Assembly: GCF_019175385.1 (NCBI RefSeq)
Contig: NC_083345.1
Span: 8,905,205 to 8,969,204, forward strand
Source: Lycium barbarum
Taxonomy: Eukaryota; Streptophyta; Magnoliopsida; Solanales; Solanaceae
Length of the DNA: 64,000 nt
Reading direction: 5' to 3'
Positions 32,721-44,579 of this stretch are shown here, one piece after another. The position numbers and the translations under genes were made by a program. The notes below the pieces were generated by a model. It worked only from the letters and a program-made list of their open reading frames with translations. It was not told the DNA's origin and did not search any database. Position 1 is the stretch's first letter; every line of letters starts with the position of its first letter.

Positions 32721-33287
32721 AACAGGTTTCAATCTTTCCACCTCAAAATCTTACTCCCACGTGCTAATCTAATTCACTTTCTAGAGACAAAAATGTGCAA
32801 ATGTTTACAATGTTGATGCGTGACTGGATAATTGAGTTTGGAATCCTCTGTTCCTCTAGTTTCATACTGAATTCTGTGAATCATCTCATCTGAAAGTTTA
32901 ATTGCCCAATCTAAAAGTTCGTGCATCTCACTTGTGGGTTGGATACATATTATTCGGGTAAACCAGCCATGTGTAAAGATTTTGTTGATGGATTATGGTG
33001 AGATTTGAAACCTAAACCTCCAGCTATACGCACACTAGTAGTATATTAATTGTATAGATGGTCACAATTAGAAGTTTAAATTATTAGAGTGGGAAAACTT
33101 CTATTCTTAATATTTTTGTTTGCAACACTTCTGGCATAAATTCTAGAAATTTCCCCTACAAAATTTGTCATGATAAAGTTCTTATAACTCACATGAATAT
33201 CTGTGTAGTTATCAAATCAAATAATAAAATGTTACTTTCTAGTTTCTACTAGTTCAATTTCATAGGATTGATCTATCCTCTTTATTT
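32721..33287. other. Unassigned
   Basis: No gene or repeat recognised between the LINE relic and the Stowaway MITE. A short direct repeat (AACAGGTTTCAATCTTTCC, twice) lies at about 32699-32740. Confidence 0.3.
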
Positions 33288-33289
33288 TA

Positions 33290-33575
33290 CTCCCTCCGTT
33301 TCAAAATATTTGTCACTTTTGTTATTTACATGTCCATTAAGAAAGCATTTATAAGTGTAGCATTTTGACTATTTTACCCTCTTAATATATTTCATCATGT
33401 TCTCACTTCTCAATAAATATTTACTCCATTAATGATAAAACCTCTTAAATGTTGGTATGTAAACTCACAAACTCAGCCCCTTAATGTAATTAATACAAGG
33501 GTAAAATGAAAAAAAAAAAAACTACTTACTTTATCTTGGGTAAATAAAAGGACAAATATTTTGTGACGAATGGAG
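33290..33575. mobile_element. Stowaway MITE
   Basis: Ends CTCCCTCCGTTTCAAAATATT and GACAAATATTTTGTGACG...TGGAG are inverted repeats, flanked by TA (33288-33289 and 33576-33577). 286 bp, non-coding. Confidence 0.85.
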
Positions 33576-34274
33576 TAATTTTTATGGTTTCATTTCTGGA
33601 TAAATTGGGAGTGGGAGACACATATTTCATGGGATATATGAATTTTAAGAACATTTTAGTGGATGCTATAAATATCATGGGATGTACGAATTTTAAGGAT
33701 ACTTTAGTAACTCTCAACGTTTGTTTCAGTGTGCCGGATAACTCAGATTTGCTTACCATGCATCATATATAATGATAATTCTTGTTTTCAGCCAAATTTT
33801 CTTAAATTTTCATTTGGATCATGTTAGCCCTCTTGAAGCACTAATCATGTTCCGAATGTTCTAAATCAAATTTACTGTTGTTCCTAATGCTTTTATCACT
33901 TTAGATACTTTAACCAGTTTTTAGGCAATTTGGTTAGCTTTAGGCAGACAAGAAATCATGGTAGGTCTAAGGACCCCAAAAAAGTAGTTAAAAACATTAA
34001 GAGAGAAAATTTACGACCATAGGATGGTGTTTAGTGTACAAGCAGATGATGACCTTGATCTGAGCTCCAACTGAACGTAATTTCTAGTAGCAAAGCTAGG
34101 GATTTCCCAAGGGTGTTTAAAAGTATTTGAGATTTAGGTTATACATTTGATCGATCGGCTAAAAATAATTATATTTTCTAGTCAAATATACACTATTTTT
34201 TATATAAAAAAATGTAGATTTTATGTATACCATATATTACTATACAAAAAATATACATTTGTTGGCTATTATTT
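33576..34274. other. Unassigned
   Basis: Contains a local near-repeat (GGGATATATGAATTTTAAG and GGGATGTACGAATTTTAAG, near 33631 and 33679). No gene recognised. Confidence 0.3.
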
Positions 34275-34947
34275 AAGGTTGAAGTGATTAAAACACCCCT
34301 AAACTTAGCACGAATTGCAACTTTAGTCCCGTAACTATTGATGCACTTCAAGACACCCCTAAGCTTGGCTAACTGGTTTTTAAATTCACCCCTGAATTGA
34401 CACATGACACAGCAAGTGTGCCCAAACACCTGCACGCGCATGAGAAGCTTCCACATCAGTTTTTTTTTTAAGCAAGACCAATCAATTACTTTTTACATTT
34501 CCTTTTAATTTTTTTTTTCAATTCCAACATCTAAATCATCCCCTTCCTCCATTAAAAGTGGATTTTTTTAAAATCAGAAAAAAACTGATTTTTTTCAAAA
34601 ATGTGGAAAACCCATTTTTTAAAAATAAATCTAGATTGGATTATTTATTAAAAAATCTGGAACTTTTTAAATCTAGAAAACTGATTCTTCTTTAAAAAAA
34701 AAAAGTGCAAAACCCGTTTTTTTTTTTTAACCATTTTTTAAAAAAACAATTTATCTACATGGAGGACACATAAAACGAAAATGCCAAGTGGACAGCAAGT
34801 GCATTCCACTGGCTGTGGCATGTCAATTCGGGGGTAAAATAAAATTCAGTTAGCCAATATTAGGGGTGTTTTTAAGTGTGACAATAGTTCAGGGACTAAA
34901 GTTGCAATTCGTGCCAAGTTTAGGAGTGTTTTAGTCACTTCAGCCTT
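34275..34947. mobile_element. TIR element with arms over 100 bp (Mutator-like appearance)
   Basis: The left end reads AAGGTTGAAGTGATTAAAAC, then ACCCCTAAACTTAGCACGAA. The reverse complement of the right end reads AAGGCTGAAGTGACTAAAAC, then ACTCCTAAACTTGGCACGAA. The arms stay similar past GCAACTTTAGTCCC and TTGGCTAACTG. The interior is A/T-run rich and non-coding. No clean 9-bp target duplication is flush with the ends, so the superfamily is inferred from arm length only. Confidence 0.65.
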
Positions 34948-35410
34948 ATTTTAGTGAACGGCTATTTATGTCAATTTCTCTTTAATATATATGTATAAGA
35001 AATTAACATTTGACTTATACACAAAATATAATTTTCTGACAAAAAGTGTTCAACTGATCAGCTTTCACCCTACATAGCTCTACCTTGCGTGTAAGTGTAA
35101 CCACAGAAACCCCAAGAAATACTTGTAACATAATTTCTTATGCTATCTAATTGAGTAAACATATACTATACACTTCAAAATATGAAAAAACTTTATACTT
35201 TAAGGAGTGCTAATTAAGTCGCAGTTACGTGGTTCTCAGAATAATCCCTTCTTGTAATTAGTGGATTAGCGTTTAGTTTCTTTTGCTTATCCAACTACGT
35301 CTCTATAAGGGTTGATCAGTCTGATAACTCTAAAAGTTAGATTTGCTTAAATCACATAACATCATTTCCATATTTATTTTCTAGCATTGGTATTGAGAAA
35401 GTTAACTTAC
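34948..35410. other. Unassigned
   Basis: AT-rich sequence between two mobile elements. No gene or repeat recognised. Confidence 0.3.
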
Positions 35411-35415
35411 ACTTA

Positions 35416-36002
35416 TGTATTGGGTGAAAAGTGCACTCGGAGTTCATGTGACCGAGTGCTCGAAGGGACCGGAGGATCTATACAGCTGGCCTGCACTCCC
35501 ACCAACTCGGATCACGTCCGTCAATCTCAATCAGAGCGCTATTGTACATAAGAACGTTGGAGCCACAGAGAGCTCGCATCACCCGTAATTTAGGGGTTGA
35601 AAAGTCTAACCTTGACTTGTTTAGGGGAAGCTTAGGGTAGAAGAAAGCCATCATCTTGGCTTATATAAAGGAAGCTTAGGGTAGAAGGAAGGCATCATCT
35701 TGGCTTATATAAGGGAAGCTTAGGGTAGAAGGAAGGCATCATCTTGTTACTACCATTGTAACTCTATCTTTTTCTCCCTCAAAGGCAATATACAAGTTTA
35801 TCTATTTTTACTCAAATAGAGGATTATTACTCACTCTCTTGCATGTTTATATATTGTTAAAGCTTTATTTATACATATCACCACTCCGAACCGAGTTAGT
35901 AAAAGAGTTCTCGGGATTGGATACGGCCCACTTGTCTTCAAACCCTAGAAAAATAAATCTCTAACTGATTTTTTGGTAAAATCCAATTTCACTGGAAAAT
36001 CA
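35416..36002 (+). repeat. TR-GAG 5' LTR
   Basis: 587 bp. It differs from its partner mainly by one extra copy of a tandem unit around 35630-35750. Confidence 0.85.
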
Positions 36003-36103
36003 TTTGACTTCATCTGTAGGGATAGACAGTTGCGGTGTCGTCCCGATCCATAGCAAGAACTCACTCGTAGAAGAGCGAATGCGATCATAATACGGAACCG
36101 AAC

Positions 36104-37404
36104 ATGTCAAGGGTAAGCCATAGTTCTCGCGAGTCTCGTAAACCTAAGAACACGCGAGTCGTGATGAGTCAAGTGGAAGTGCTAGTGTCTAAACATAACG
36201 ATGAGTCTGCTCGGGAGCTAAGAAACGACAAAGGTTGGATTTCATAAAGACAACCTAGTAAAGAGTCGAGCGAAGGAATTTCAAGTTAGGAGGATTCAGA
36301 TGGGCCTCGGAGGTCTGCGTTTAAAGAAAGGGCTCGGCCCAAGCCTCGGGTGAGAAAGCAGAAATCATCACGGAGAGGAGGCCCTCAGAGGAGGGGTTCC
36401 AAGACAAACAACGAAGTCGTAGCCACACTCAAGTCGCAAATGAGATAATGCAGCGAATAGAGATAGCTATGGTTTCCATGATCAAGTTTCTAAGGGTAGG
36501 ACTCCGGCGTCCAAACAAAATGCAGAAAAAGCCTCCGCAGCACCACATGTCAAAAGAGGGGAAACTGAGAGTGCGAAAGAACGACTAGATGCGTTCAATG
36601 AGGCACTCGTCATGGTCGAAAAAGAGGTACTTGAAAGAATGAACCAGATACCAGGGGCGCCCTTTATTATGAAAGGTGTAGGAGCTCGAAAATGCGGGAT
36701 GTCACCGTACCCGAAGAATCCAGCACCAGCACCTATCCCGAAGTAGTTCAAGATGCCAGATATACCAAAATATGACGGGACCATGGATCCGGAAGAACAT
36801 AGAACGACCTTTGAAGCAAACGTCATTGGGCACGATCTTAAGCAACAAGAAATTGAATCAGTCATGCTGAAAAAATTCCACCAAATGCTCATTAAGGGAG
36901 CACTTTCTTGGTATACTCTTTTACTTGAAACTTCTATTAACTCTTTTGTTGCTCTTGCAGATACAGTTGTGAAAGCTCATGCAGGAGCCCGAAGGGTTGA
37001 GACGCACAAGGAGGACATTTTTACCATAAAACAGAAGGAAGACGAATCGCTGAGGAGATTCATGGGCAGGTTCCAAAGGGAGAGAATGTTGCTACCAGCT
37101 ATCTCGGAGGACTGAGCCATAGCCGCATTTGCAGACGGTCTAAATCCAAACAGTTTGGATGCATCCAGAAAGCTGAAAGAAAGCCTGAGGGAGTTCCTAG
37201 CTAAGTCTGGGAATGAGGTGAACAACAGGATAGAGAATGACCTCAAAGTTGATGCCCGGATTGAAGTAAGGGGTAGGTCGCAGGAGAGGCCCAGAAATGT
37301 TCCCCTGGCCAAACAGAGGAAGCCGAGAGATTGGTATGAGCCATACACAGCTCAGCCCCTTCCGAGGAACCCTACCGGATCAAAGACGAGCACGAAAAGT
37401 AGTT
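36104..37404 (+). pseudogene. Gypsy-type gag with several stops
   Basis: A Gag start candidate at 36104 (MSRVSHSSRESRKPK) runs into stops near 36244. The capsid-like block is clear from 36753: PDIPKYDGTMDPEEHRTTFE, IESVMLKKFHQMLIKGALSW, SFVALADTVVKAHAGARRVE and LRRFMGRFQRERMLLPA. A TGA at 37113-37115 interrupts it, then AFADGLNPNSLDASRKLKES continues in frame. Another stop (TAG near 36746) precedes the block. This is the Gag seen in plant gypsy elements of the TAT/Ogre side. The antisense frame at 36482-36892 is a shadow. Confidence 0.85.
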
Positions 37405-38499
37405 AAAAAAAATAGCTGGAAAGTCAGCCACCTCAAGAGGTTTTACGTCACAAGAGGCAACAGGTATTGTCGCATGGCTATATCATTTATCTTGTACTAA
37501 CTTGTTTCCTTTTCGTGACAGAGACTGCCGACAATTGGTGCTTGCGTCCCGTTCTCTCTTCGTGCAAAAGTTCTGAAAACTCTTAATGTATCAACAGGAC
37601 CATTTGTCCATCCGAACTTCAAGAATGGAATAAGAATCCCCACTTATTCCTCAAATGTTGTCAACAAGACACCTTTTGAACTCAAAATATTTGGGGCATA
37701 ACGAAACTCGGAGGCCGCGCGGCCCCGTAAAACTGCTTCGAACACACGATATAGCCATAAAGCCTCCGAGCGTCTAGGTTCCACGAACCTTTGTGCCATT
37801 AAATGGGATTGAGACATCCCCCCCCCCCCCCATCAGCACCGAAAATTGAGGCCCTCCTTTATTGCGAATTGGATGATTAGATCCCCAATATCACGAAAGC
37901 GTTTTCGAAAGTGACATTCCCGAATTGAGTTAGGAATGGTGACCTCAAACACAAAAATGACATAAGCGTGCACCAGTCAACATGCCTTAACTTAAACAAC
38001 AAACGCTCGAATATTAGCATAGTTCCGGTAGACGGGCATAGTGGTCACACGTCGACGGTTAAATGCAAAATAAAAAAGCCAGCAGGTCATTTTATGATCA
38101 CAGCTATTGCAAAAACAAATCGCATGTCAAAGCGTGGGAACAAAGAGTTAAGGCTGAAAGCAAACAGGCAAAAGACATTCATCAAAAAATAAAAAATCAA
38201 AGAGCCCAAGGGCACGCGAGGCCTGCCAGAGTTTTCGGACGACTTCGTCACTATTATACGACCTTGAGGGGCACAAGTATGAATTTCCAACGTACATTTT
38301 CCCGTTTTTTCCGTTAATATTTTGGTCACAAGACTGGGACTGGGATTAGCTAGAAGAGGGATCGGTTCCGATAGAAGCAAAAAAGAATCAGAAAATACAT
38401 GTACAGTCTTTTCCTTGGCCGACCTTTTTTTTTCCAAAGGGTTTTTACAAGCAAGGTTTTTAGTGAGGCAACAACTATAAAACGTATTGCACTTGCAAA

Positions 38500-38671
38500 C
38501 AAAAGCGGAGCCAGGATTTGAAACTTGTGGGTTCGAGATTCTAATTCGTTTAAGTTAGTGGGTTCTAAATTTTATACATATTCAATGAATTTTTCAAGAC
38601 AAATACAGGCTTTTAGACCAAAGTTACTAGGTTCGGCCGAACCCCCGAATACTATGCTAGCTCCGCCCCTG
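38500..38671. mobile_element. hAT-type MITE nested in the TR-GAG element
   Basis: Left end CAAAAGCGGAGCCAGGATTT, right end GCTAGCTCCGCCCCTG. Flanks CTTGCAAA (38492-38499) and CTTACAAA (38672-38679) match at seven of eight bases. 172 bp. Confidence 0.8.
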
Positions 38672-38867
38672 CTTACAAACATAGCCAAGACTTTGCGACA
38701 GGACTCCGAATGAGTAAAGAGGCGAATTAAATGTTGCATTAGCAAGATGACCAAATCGTTGGGAGAATGGCAACGTATCGTTAGTTTCTCGTGTGGAGTT
38801 TGAAAAAGTCAGATTCTTCCACTTCACGCGCTCATGCTATAGAGGCCTCGGAAAGTGGGGGACTATC

Positions 38868-39400
38868 TGTATTGGGCGAAAAGTGCACCCGGAGTTAGCT
38901 CATATGACAGGGTGCTCGGAGGGATCGGAGGATCTACACAGCTGGCCTCCACTCCCACCAACTCGGGTTACATCCGTCAACCTCGATCAGAGCGCCACTG
39001 TACATACGAACATTGGAGCAACATCACCCGTACTTTAGGGGTTGAAAAACCTAACCTTGGCTTGTTTAGGGGAAGCTTAGGGTAGAAGGAAACCATCATC
39101 TTGGCTTATATAAGGAAAGCTTAGGGTAGAAGGAAGGCATCATCTTGTTCCTACCATTGTAACTCTATCTTTTTCTCTCTCAAAGGCAATATACAAGTTT
39201 ATCTATTTTTTCTCAGATAAAGGATTATTACTCACTATCTTGCATGTTTGTCTATTGTTAGCTTTTTTTACACATATCACCACTCCGAACCGAGATCGTA
39301 AAAGAGTTTTCGGGATTCGATACGGCCCACTTGTCTTTAAACCCTAGAAAAATAAATCTTTAACTGATTTTTTGGTAAAATCCGATTTCACCGGAAAAGA
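38868..39400 (+). repeat. TR-GAG 3' LTR
   Basis: 533 bp. Its last bases (GGAAAAGA) differ from the CA end of the left LTR, but the ACTTA duplication fixes the boundary. Confidence 0.8.
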
Positions 39401-39666
39401 ACTTAAATACTGCGACTCATAGTGAAGGACTGAATCCAAGAAAAAGGGTGTAAATATCTGAAAACATCCCCAGAAATGTTAGCCTTGACACATGAACAGT
39501 GTCAATCGTGACCAATTAGATCACAAAAATAAAAGAGTGCATATATGTAGGTGCGATTCACTTTCCTCCTTTTCTCTCCTCGATCCCTCAATTTAATAGA
39601 AAATTTAAGGAGAACTTGTCCAACGTTAATTCAAAAAAGGGTGTTGAAGATGAGTTCATAGACTAA

Positions 39667-39939
39667 GAGCCCGTTTGGATTGGCTTACAAGTTGCTTATA
39701 AGTTGCTTATGAGCTGTTTTCAGCTTTTTTGAGTGTTTGGCTGACCAGCTTAAAGTCATTTTGTGCTTAAAATAAGCTCAAAAAAATAATTGGGTCCATT
39801 TGACTTAGCTTATCTAAAGCAGCTTATAAGCTGAAAACAGCTTATAAGCCAAAAAAAAAAAGTTAGACTACCCCAATTTATTTATTTTAGCTTATAAGCT
39901 GCAAACAACTTATAGGCATAAGCCCATCCAAACAGGCTC
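39667..39939. mobile_element. Tourist-like MITE with TAA duplication
   Basis: The left end GAGCCCGTTTGGATTGGCTTA pairs with the right end TAAGCCCATCCAAACAGGCTC almost perfectly. TAA flanks it on both sides (39664-39666 and 39940-39942). 273 bp, interior rich in GCTTATAAGC words. Confidence 0.88.
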
Positions 39940-39942
39940 TAA

Positions 39943-40632
39943 ATGGTTAATTCTCCGACCTAAACATTTCTAGTTTTCGACCTATTCCTCCCTACCAATG
40001 ATAGGTTTCTCCTTTTAGGAAATAGATTAAGTGTAAAAGAAACAATGAAAAGAAAAGCATCAAACACTAATATTTCACTTATAAGTCATAATTGGCATAA
40101 TGGATGAGGAGAAAGAAAAATTACTAGAATGCAAAATTGCACAAATAAATTAAATGCAAGTGGTGCTAGCTAGCATTTTAACTTTGCAACAATAACTATG
40201 TTTTCATGTAATGCTAGTAGCTAAATCTACAGCTAAGGGTCTAATAATTGGTCATGTCAATAATTTAAGAAAAGTCTATTGATCATGACAAATTAACCTC
40301 GACGTAATAATCAGATATCTACGAGGCCATCATCATGAAATGCTAACGGCACTAAATCAAGCATTTCATTTGACTCAAACTTTTCAGACAAGCAGCATTG
40401 GCTAATTTGTAGAGACTACGAAGAAAGAACACGAATGGCACTTCTTTTAGTTAATGTTTCTCAAAACCATAAGACAATGAATAGTATTGCTAATAATCAC
40501 CACTGAAAATAAGTTGAAAGATTTAAGGAAAGACAATTCTACATTTAATCCCAATTGCTCCTACACTATTAAAATTTAAATATACAAATTTCTGATAGAA
40601 AATTTTCGAGGGAATCCGTTGGGAAAATGGGA
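39943..40632. other. Unassigned
   Basis: AT-rich with no recognised gene or repeat. Confidence 0.3.
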
Positions 40633-41165
40633 CTTTCCGTAAAAAAAAAAGCTTTGGATGTGCCACTTTCCCACGAACCTCCCTCGAATATTTCGTCTGA
40701 AATTCGTGCACTTTTAGACTGCAGGAAAAGTCTATTGCACATATAACATCACGCCTGACAATTTTAAAAGAAATTGTTTGATGAATCTTAACAACTATAG
40801 GAGATCTAACACAATAATCTAGTATACTTCTCAAGTTCTTGCCAAAAAATCACAATTACCAATTTTGTCAGTAGGTTATGTTACCCGGACTCTTTAAAAA
40901 TATTTCCGTAAAAAAAGCTTTGGATGTGCCACTTTCCCACGAACCTCCCTCGAATATTTTCGTCAAAAATTCGTGCATTTTTAGACTGCAAGAAAAGTCT
41001 ATTGCACATGTAACATCACGCCTGACAATTTTAAAAGAAATTGTTTGATGAATCTTAACAACTATAGGAGATCTAACACAATAATCTAGTATCATCCTCA
41101 AGTTCTTGCCAAAAAATCACAATTACCAATTTTGTCAGTAGGCTATATTACCCGGACTCTTTAAA
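40633..41165 (+). repeat. 266-bp tandem duplication
   Basis: The block starting CCGTAAAAAAAGCTTTGGATG, at about 40638 and 40906, is repeated head to tail. Both copies contain TTCCCACGAACCTCCCTCGA and end near GGCTATATTACCCGGACTC or its variant. A handful of substitutions separate them. Confidence 0.85.
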
Positions 41166-41530
41166 AATATTATTGGGTGTGTGTCGAATCCTTTAAAAGT
41201 ATGTATTTTGGAAGAACCGGCACTAGAGTGGCACATTTTTGGAGGGTTCAAGCAACATATATAACTGGTAGGATACATATGTTGCTTGGACACTTTAGAA
41301 ATATTGTGAGTGTGTGGCAAATCGTCCAAAAGTATGCATTTTTGGAAAATTCAATGTGCAACAACACAGAGGGTCCAAGTGGCATAGCTGATAAAATATA
41401 TATGTTGCTGAGATTTTTCAAAAATACTGCCAAGCGTATATCGGATCCTTCAAAAGCTATGTGTTTTTAAAAAATCCGATACGAATGTTGCAATATTTAA
41501 ATAAAAATCCAAACAACATAGCTGGTAGGT
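41145..41530. repeat. Second tandem array of the palindromic GTTGCTTGGAC repeat
   Basis: Three units of about 125-130 bp start near 41145, 41272 and 41398. They share the layout of the 9536-10115 array: a CCGGACTCTTTAAAAATATT-like left arm, a centre with GTATGTATTTTGG or a variant, and a GGTTCAAGCAACATA-like right arm. They are more diverged and have no long spacers. Confidence 0.65.
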
Positions 41531-43543
41531 ATTTTATGCTCCATGTATCAACCAGGACGAAACAATAATCATAAATACTTATTTTAGCATCTCCTATACT
41601 ACTCCAATTTATGTGTCTGTCAGACACATTGACTCGATTCCACTGCATAAGTCTACTTCAGATGAATATAAACATACATTTACATATATATATACACACA
41701 GCGAACAAATTGAAGATTGCTTATAATTAGCATATGAACAATATAATATTGAATTTTAAACCACAAATGAACTACTATAGTTTTTGGCCATAACTTGAGG
41801 GAGCAACCATATCTAGTGAGTATTTTGGAGTTAACTTTTGTCTTTTTTTGTGGTCAAGGCTAAATGGCCATAAATGTGCAATATCTAACTCGATTATAAT
41901 ACTGTTAGAGTAAACCTATAAATGTTGAATTGTACCTCTCTAATTTAATGCCCCACTACTCTTTAGGGAACATTTTGATAAGATGAGATGACACAATGAA
42001 GCAATGGGAGATGAATTTGGTCTAATAATTGATGTCATAAGATCTTGCTGATCAGGAACACCCTGAATACAATTCCATACACAGAATTCAGAAAGAAATA
42101 CTAAAGAAAAAAAGGAGAAAAGAAAATTGAGAGGTAACACACAGGATTGACCTTAGCTAATTTTTCATATCAAATCTATATGGTAACCTAAGAAATCGGG
42201 TAAAAACTTGTTATAACAAGTAAAATTGTTAATGATAGTGTGAAATTTTCTTTACACTAATTTGCAATAGAATTTGGGTTATACAGATGGTGTAAATAAT
42301 ATTTTAAACTACCAGTATAACTTTATTTGTCATAATATGCATCGAGGGTGTATAAATATTTTCCACTATCGGGTAAAATTGATCAATAACAATAGGTAAT
42401 TTTTCATATCAAGTTTGATATCATAACCTATAAAATAGAGGAATAACCTACGATAACAAGTTAAGTTAAACTGAATTGGCTGTGTAATGGTTATTTATAT
42501 TATCAGTGTAAAAACTAAAATTAATGAAATTACTTTAATTACCTTTAAGTGACATGATTATGTAATATATATATATATAATTAACTTAAACTCTTCGAGG
42601 TATATATACACTACTTTCCAATAGATTCCCTTAATATAATGAACTAACATATCGACATTAACTCTGATGACTAACATATAGAGGAATTTGAAGGAGCTTT
42701 CTTTAAAACCCTTGGATAAATAAGAGGTATATACGTACATGTGTAAGAATATATTTTTCCTTGGTGATATCGGATGGCTAAAGATGACCGGGATAAAAAT
42801 TGCTTCTACTGGCCCGAGAAGAAAAAATAAATTTCAAAATAAGAGTATATAGGAGGATATACTAAAAGAAAAGAAAAAATATAGAGATAAGCCAATTATG
42901 TATATCATCAGTTTTTTAAAAAATAGCCAATTATTAAGTATGAAAAAGATGATTGATGATGAAAATTGGTCTATATTTTGCAGTGTCAAAGACAGACCAG
43001 TCCTAGACAAAGCTGACATGTGGTGTCTTGCCCAAGCCATTGACACTTCCCCTACTGTTATCCATTTAAAAATTTGCAAAAAATATGAACAAAAAGACAT
43101 GAGACATGATATAGCAAATCTACGAAATAACAAATCACAAAAGGATTTTCAGCTAAGACAGAAAAATATCCATGACAAATGTTGAATATTGTACAAAAAT
43201 ATTTCACCTAGATCTTTGTTTTAATTTTAATTAATAATAGGCCCTGCCACTGCCACTTCCATGAAAAACACTATCACTTCTTGGTTCTTGCTAGCTAGCT
43301 CATAATTAGCCTTAGCCACATAGTTCCATTATTTGCAATCATAATTAGTTACTCCTAGGAGGTTAAAAAAAAGTACGGATCAAGATCATTGTTTCAATAC
43401 CCATAAATAGTACTCCTAGGAAAAAAGGGTTCCAATTGCAAGTTCCAATTTTTTTTTTTAAACAGCTGCTAGAAATAGACATACCATACAATACTGAAAA
43501 TATGCTAGTAAACAAGATTTGCCATTAAAAACAAATCTTATCA
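41531..43543. other. Intergenic, downstream of the ALOG gene
   Basis: Two related words about 235 bp apart (TAATTTTTCATATCAAATCTA near 42159 and TAATTTTTCATATCAAGTTTG near 42395) suggest a worn repeat. The 43200-43543 part should hold the 3' UTR of the ALOG gene. Frames such as 42898-43185 have no recognisable domain. Confidence 0.4.
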
Positions 43544-44146
43544 TTAGCTTGATGTTGCAGTTGCTGGTGCCAACGAAGATGATTGTTGTTGTTGTTGAGT
43601 ATTTGGTTTTTTGCGTTTCTTCTTTTCATAACTTATACCTCTAGCCTTAGCCTGAGAATCACGAACATCACGAAGATAAAGCCTAACAGCACGAGCACCA
43701 AAAGGGTTAGTTTCAGGTTTTCCACCATTTTCTTCATAAGCAGCTCTGAGCCGTCCGATGAGTGCATCAAGGCTACCCCAAGCTTGACGTAAAGGACAAG
43801 GACAAGGTGCTGGTGGATTTGGGTGTCCGAAAAACGGACACATTTGATTGTGAACCTTAGTCTTCCCAAATTGGTCGAGGTATCGAAGGAATTCAAGAAC
43901 ATGTGCCCCACTACAACGAGTGAGAGAGAGTGGTGGCCTGTGGTTTCTTAAGTACTGACCGAAAGTGTTCCAATCCCTACGCTTTTGATTCTCGTATCGG
44001 CTTAGGGTTGTTGGGGAATTCGAAGACGATGAAGCAGGGTAATTATTATTACCTGCTAACATCGTATTATTGTTGTTGTTGTTGTGGTTGTGATGGTGAT
44101 GTTGGATGACAGAGTTTGGAGAATCCACTTCTTGGTTGTGTTCCAT
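43544..44146 (-). CDS. LSH: ALOG domain nuclear protein (LSH/TMF family)
   Basis: A single open exon of 200 aa, the usual layout and length for this family. Residues 1-49 are low-complexity (His, Asn, Ser). The ALOG domain spans about 50-176: [37 protein letters not shown], a zinc-ribbon insert (H99, C103, H108, C115, C117), [20 protein letters not shown] and [21 protein letters not shown] basic nuclear signal KKKRKKP is at 175-181, then a Gln run and a Ser/Ala tail. The domain derives from a tyrosine-recombinase DNA-binding fold. Family members, including tomato TMF and Arabidopsis LSH proteins, act in shoot meristems and organ boundaries and control flowering or organ growth. All key residues are present, so I call it intact. 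The exact orthologue is not certain. Confidence 0.95.
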   Translation of the reverse strand: MEHNQEVDSPNSVIQHHHHNHNNNNNNTMLAGNNNYPASSSSNSPTTLSRYENQKRRDWNTFGQYLRNHRPPLSLTRCSGAHVLEFLRYLDQFGKTKVHNQMCPFFGHPNPPAPCPCPLRQAWGSLDALIGRLRAAYEENGGKPETNPFGARAVRLYLRDVRDSQAKARGISYEKKKRKKPNTQQQQQSSSLAPATATSS

Positions 44147-44290
44147 TATCTTTGATCTTTTGGATTTTTTTTTTTATAATGATCTTTGGTTCTTGAACGA
44201 AAAAGAAAGGAAGAGACGGAAAGTAGAGAGAGGTGGATAAGAAAATTTTAGGGTAGTATAGGAGCTTGGAAGTAGGCTAGGAGCCAATAG

Positions 44291-44297
44291 ATTTATA
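44291..44297 (-). promoter_or_regulatory. Candidate TATA box of the ALOG gene
   Basis: On the - strand TATAAAT lies about 145 bp before the start codon, a plausible place for a TATA box with a leader of about 110 nt. It is based on the motif alone. Confidence 0.4.
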
Positions 44298-44579
44298 GTG
44301 AATTAGGGTTTTTGCTTGCTTATGATGACCATGTGAGGTCTGCTAGCTACATGATGGAATAAAATAGAGAGAATTTAAAGAGGAGGACGATAAGCTAAGA
44401 TAGGGGGAAAGGTAAGAGGACCTGAACTTTTGTTACTCCCTCGTATTAATTTATGTGATATTTTTTTCTATTTTAAGAAAAAAATAGATCCTTCTATATT
44501 TAGAAATTTACTTTTAAATTTTTTGTTGTATTTGTAATGAAATGATTTATAATCACATAAATTTTTATACTCCGTCCGT

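Larger units (their letters stand above)
35416..39400 (+). mobile_element. Gag-only LTR element (TR-GAG type, Ty3/gypsy-derived)
   Basis: LTRs at 35416-36002 (587 bp) and 38868-39400 (533 bp) start TGTATTGGG. The target duplication ACTTA is at 35411-35415 and 39401-39405. A purine-rich tract (GAAAGTGGGGGA) precedes the right LTR. The whole element is 3,985 bp and encodes only a broken gypsy-type Gag; no protease, RT or integrase text is present in the 1.4 kb after it. This size and content match TR-GAG elements, which depend on enzymes from other elements. The left LTR has three copies of a 44-bp unit (GGGTAGAAGGAAGGCATCAT...), the right one two. An hAT MITE has landed at 38500-38671. Confidence 0.88.

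Noticed and set aside
36482..36892. 136-codon frame on the - strand
   Set aside because: It is antisense to the gag-like region at 36104-37404, whose protein text is recognisable.
42898..43185. 95-codon frame on the + strand
   Set aside because: No recognisable domain and no exon context; overlapped by an equally long frame on the other strand.
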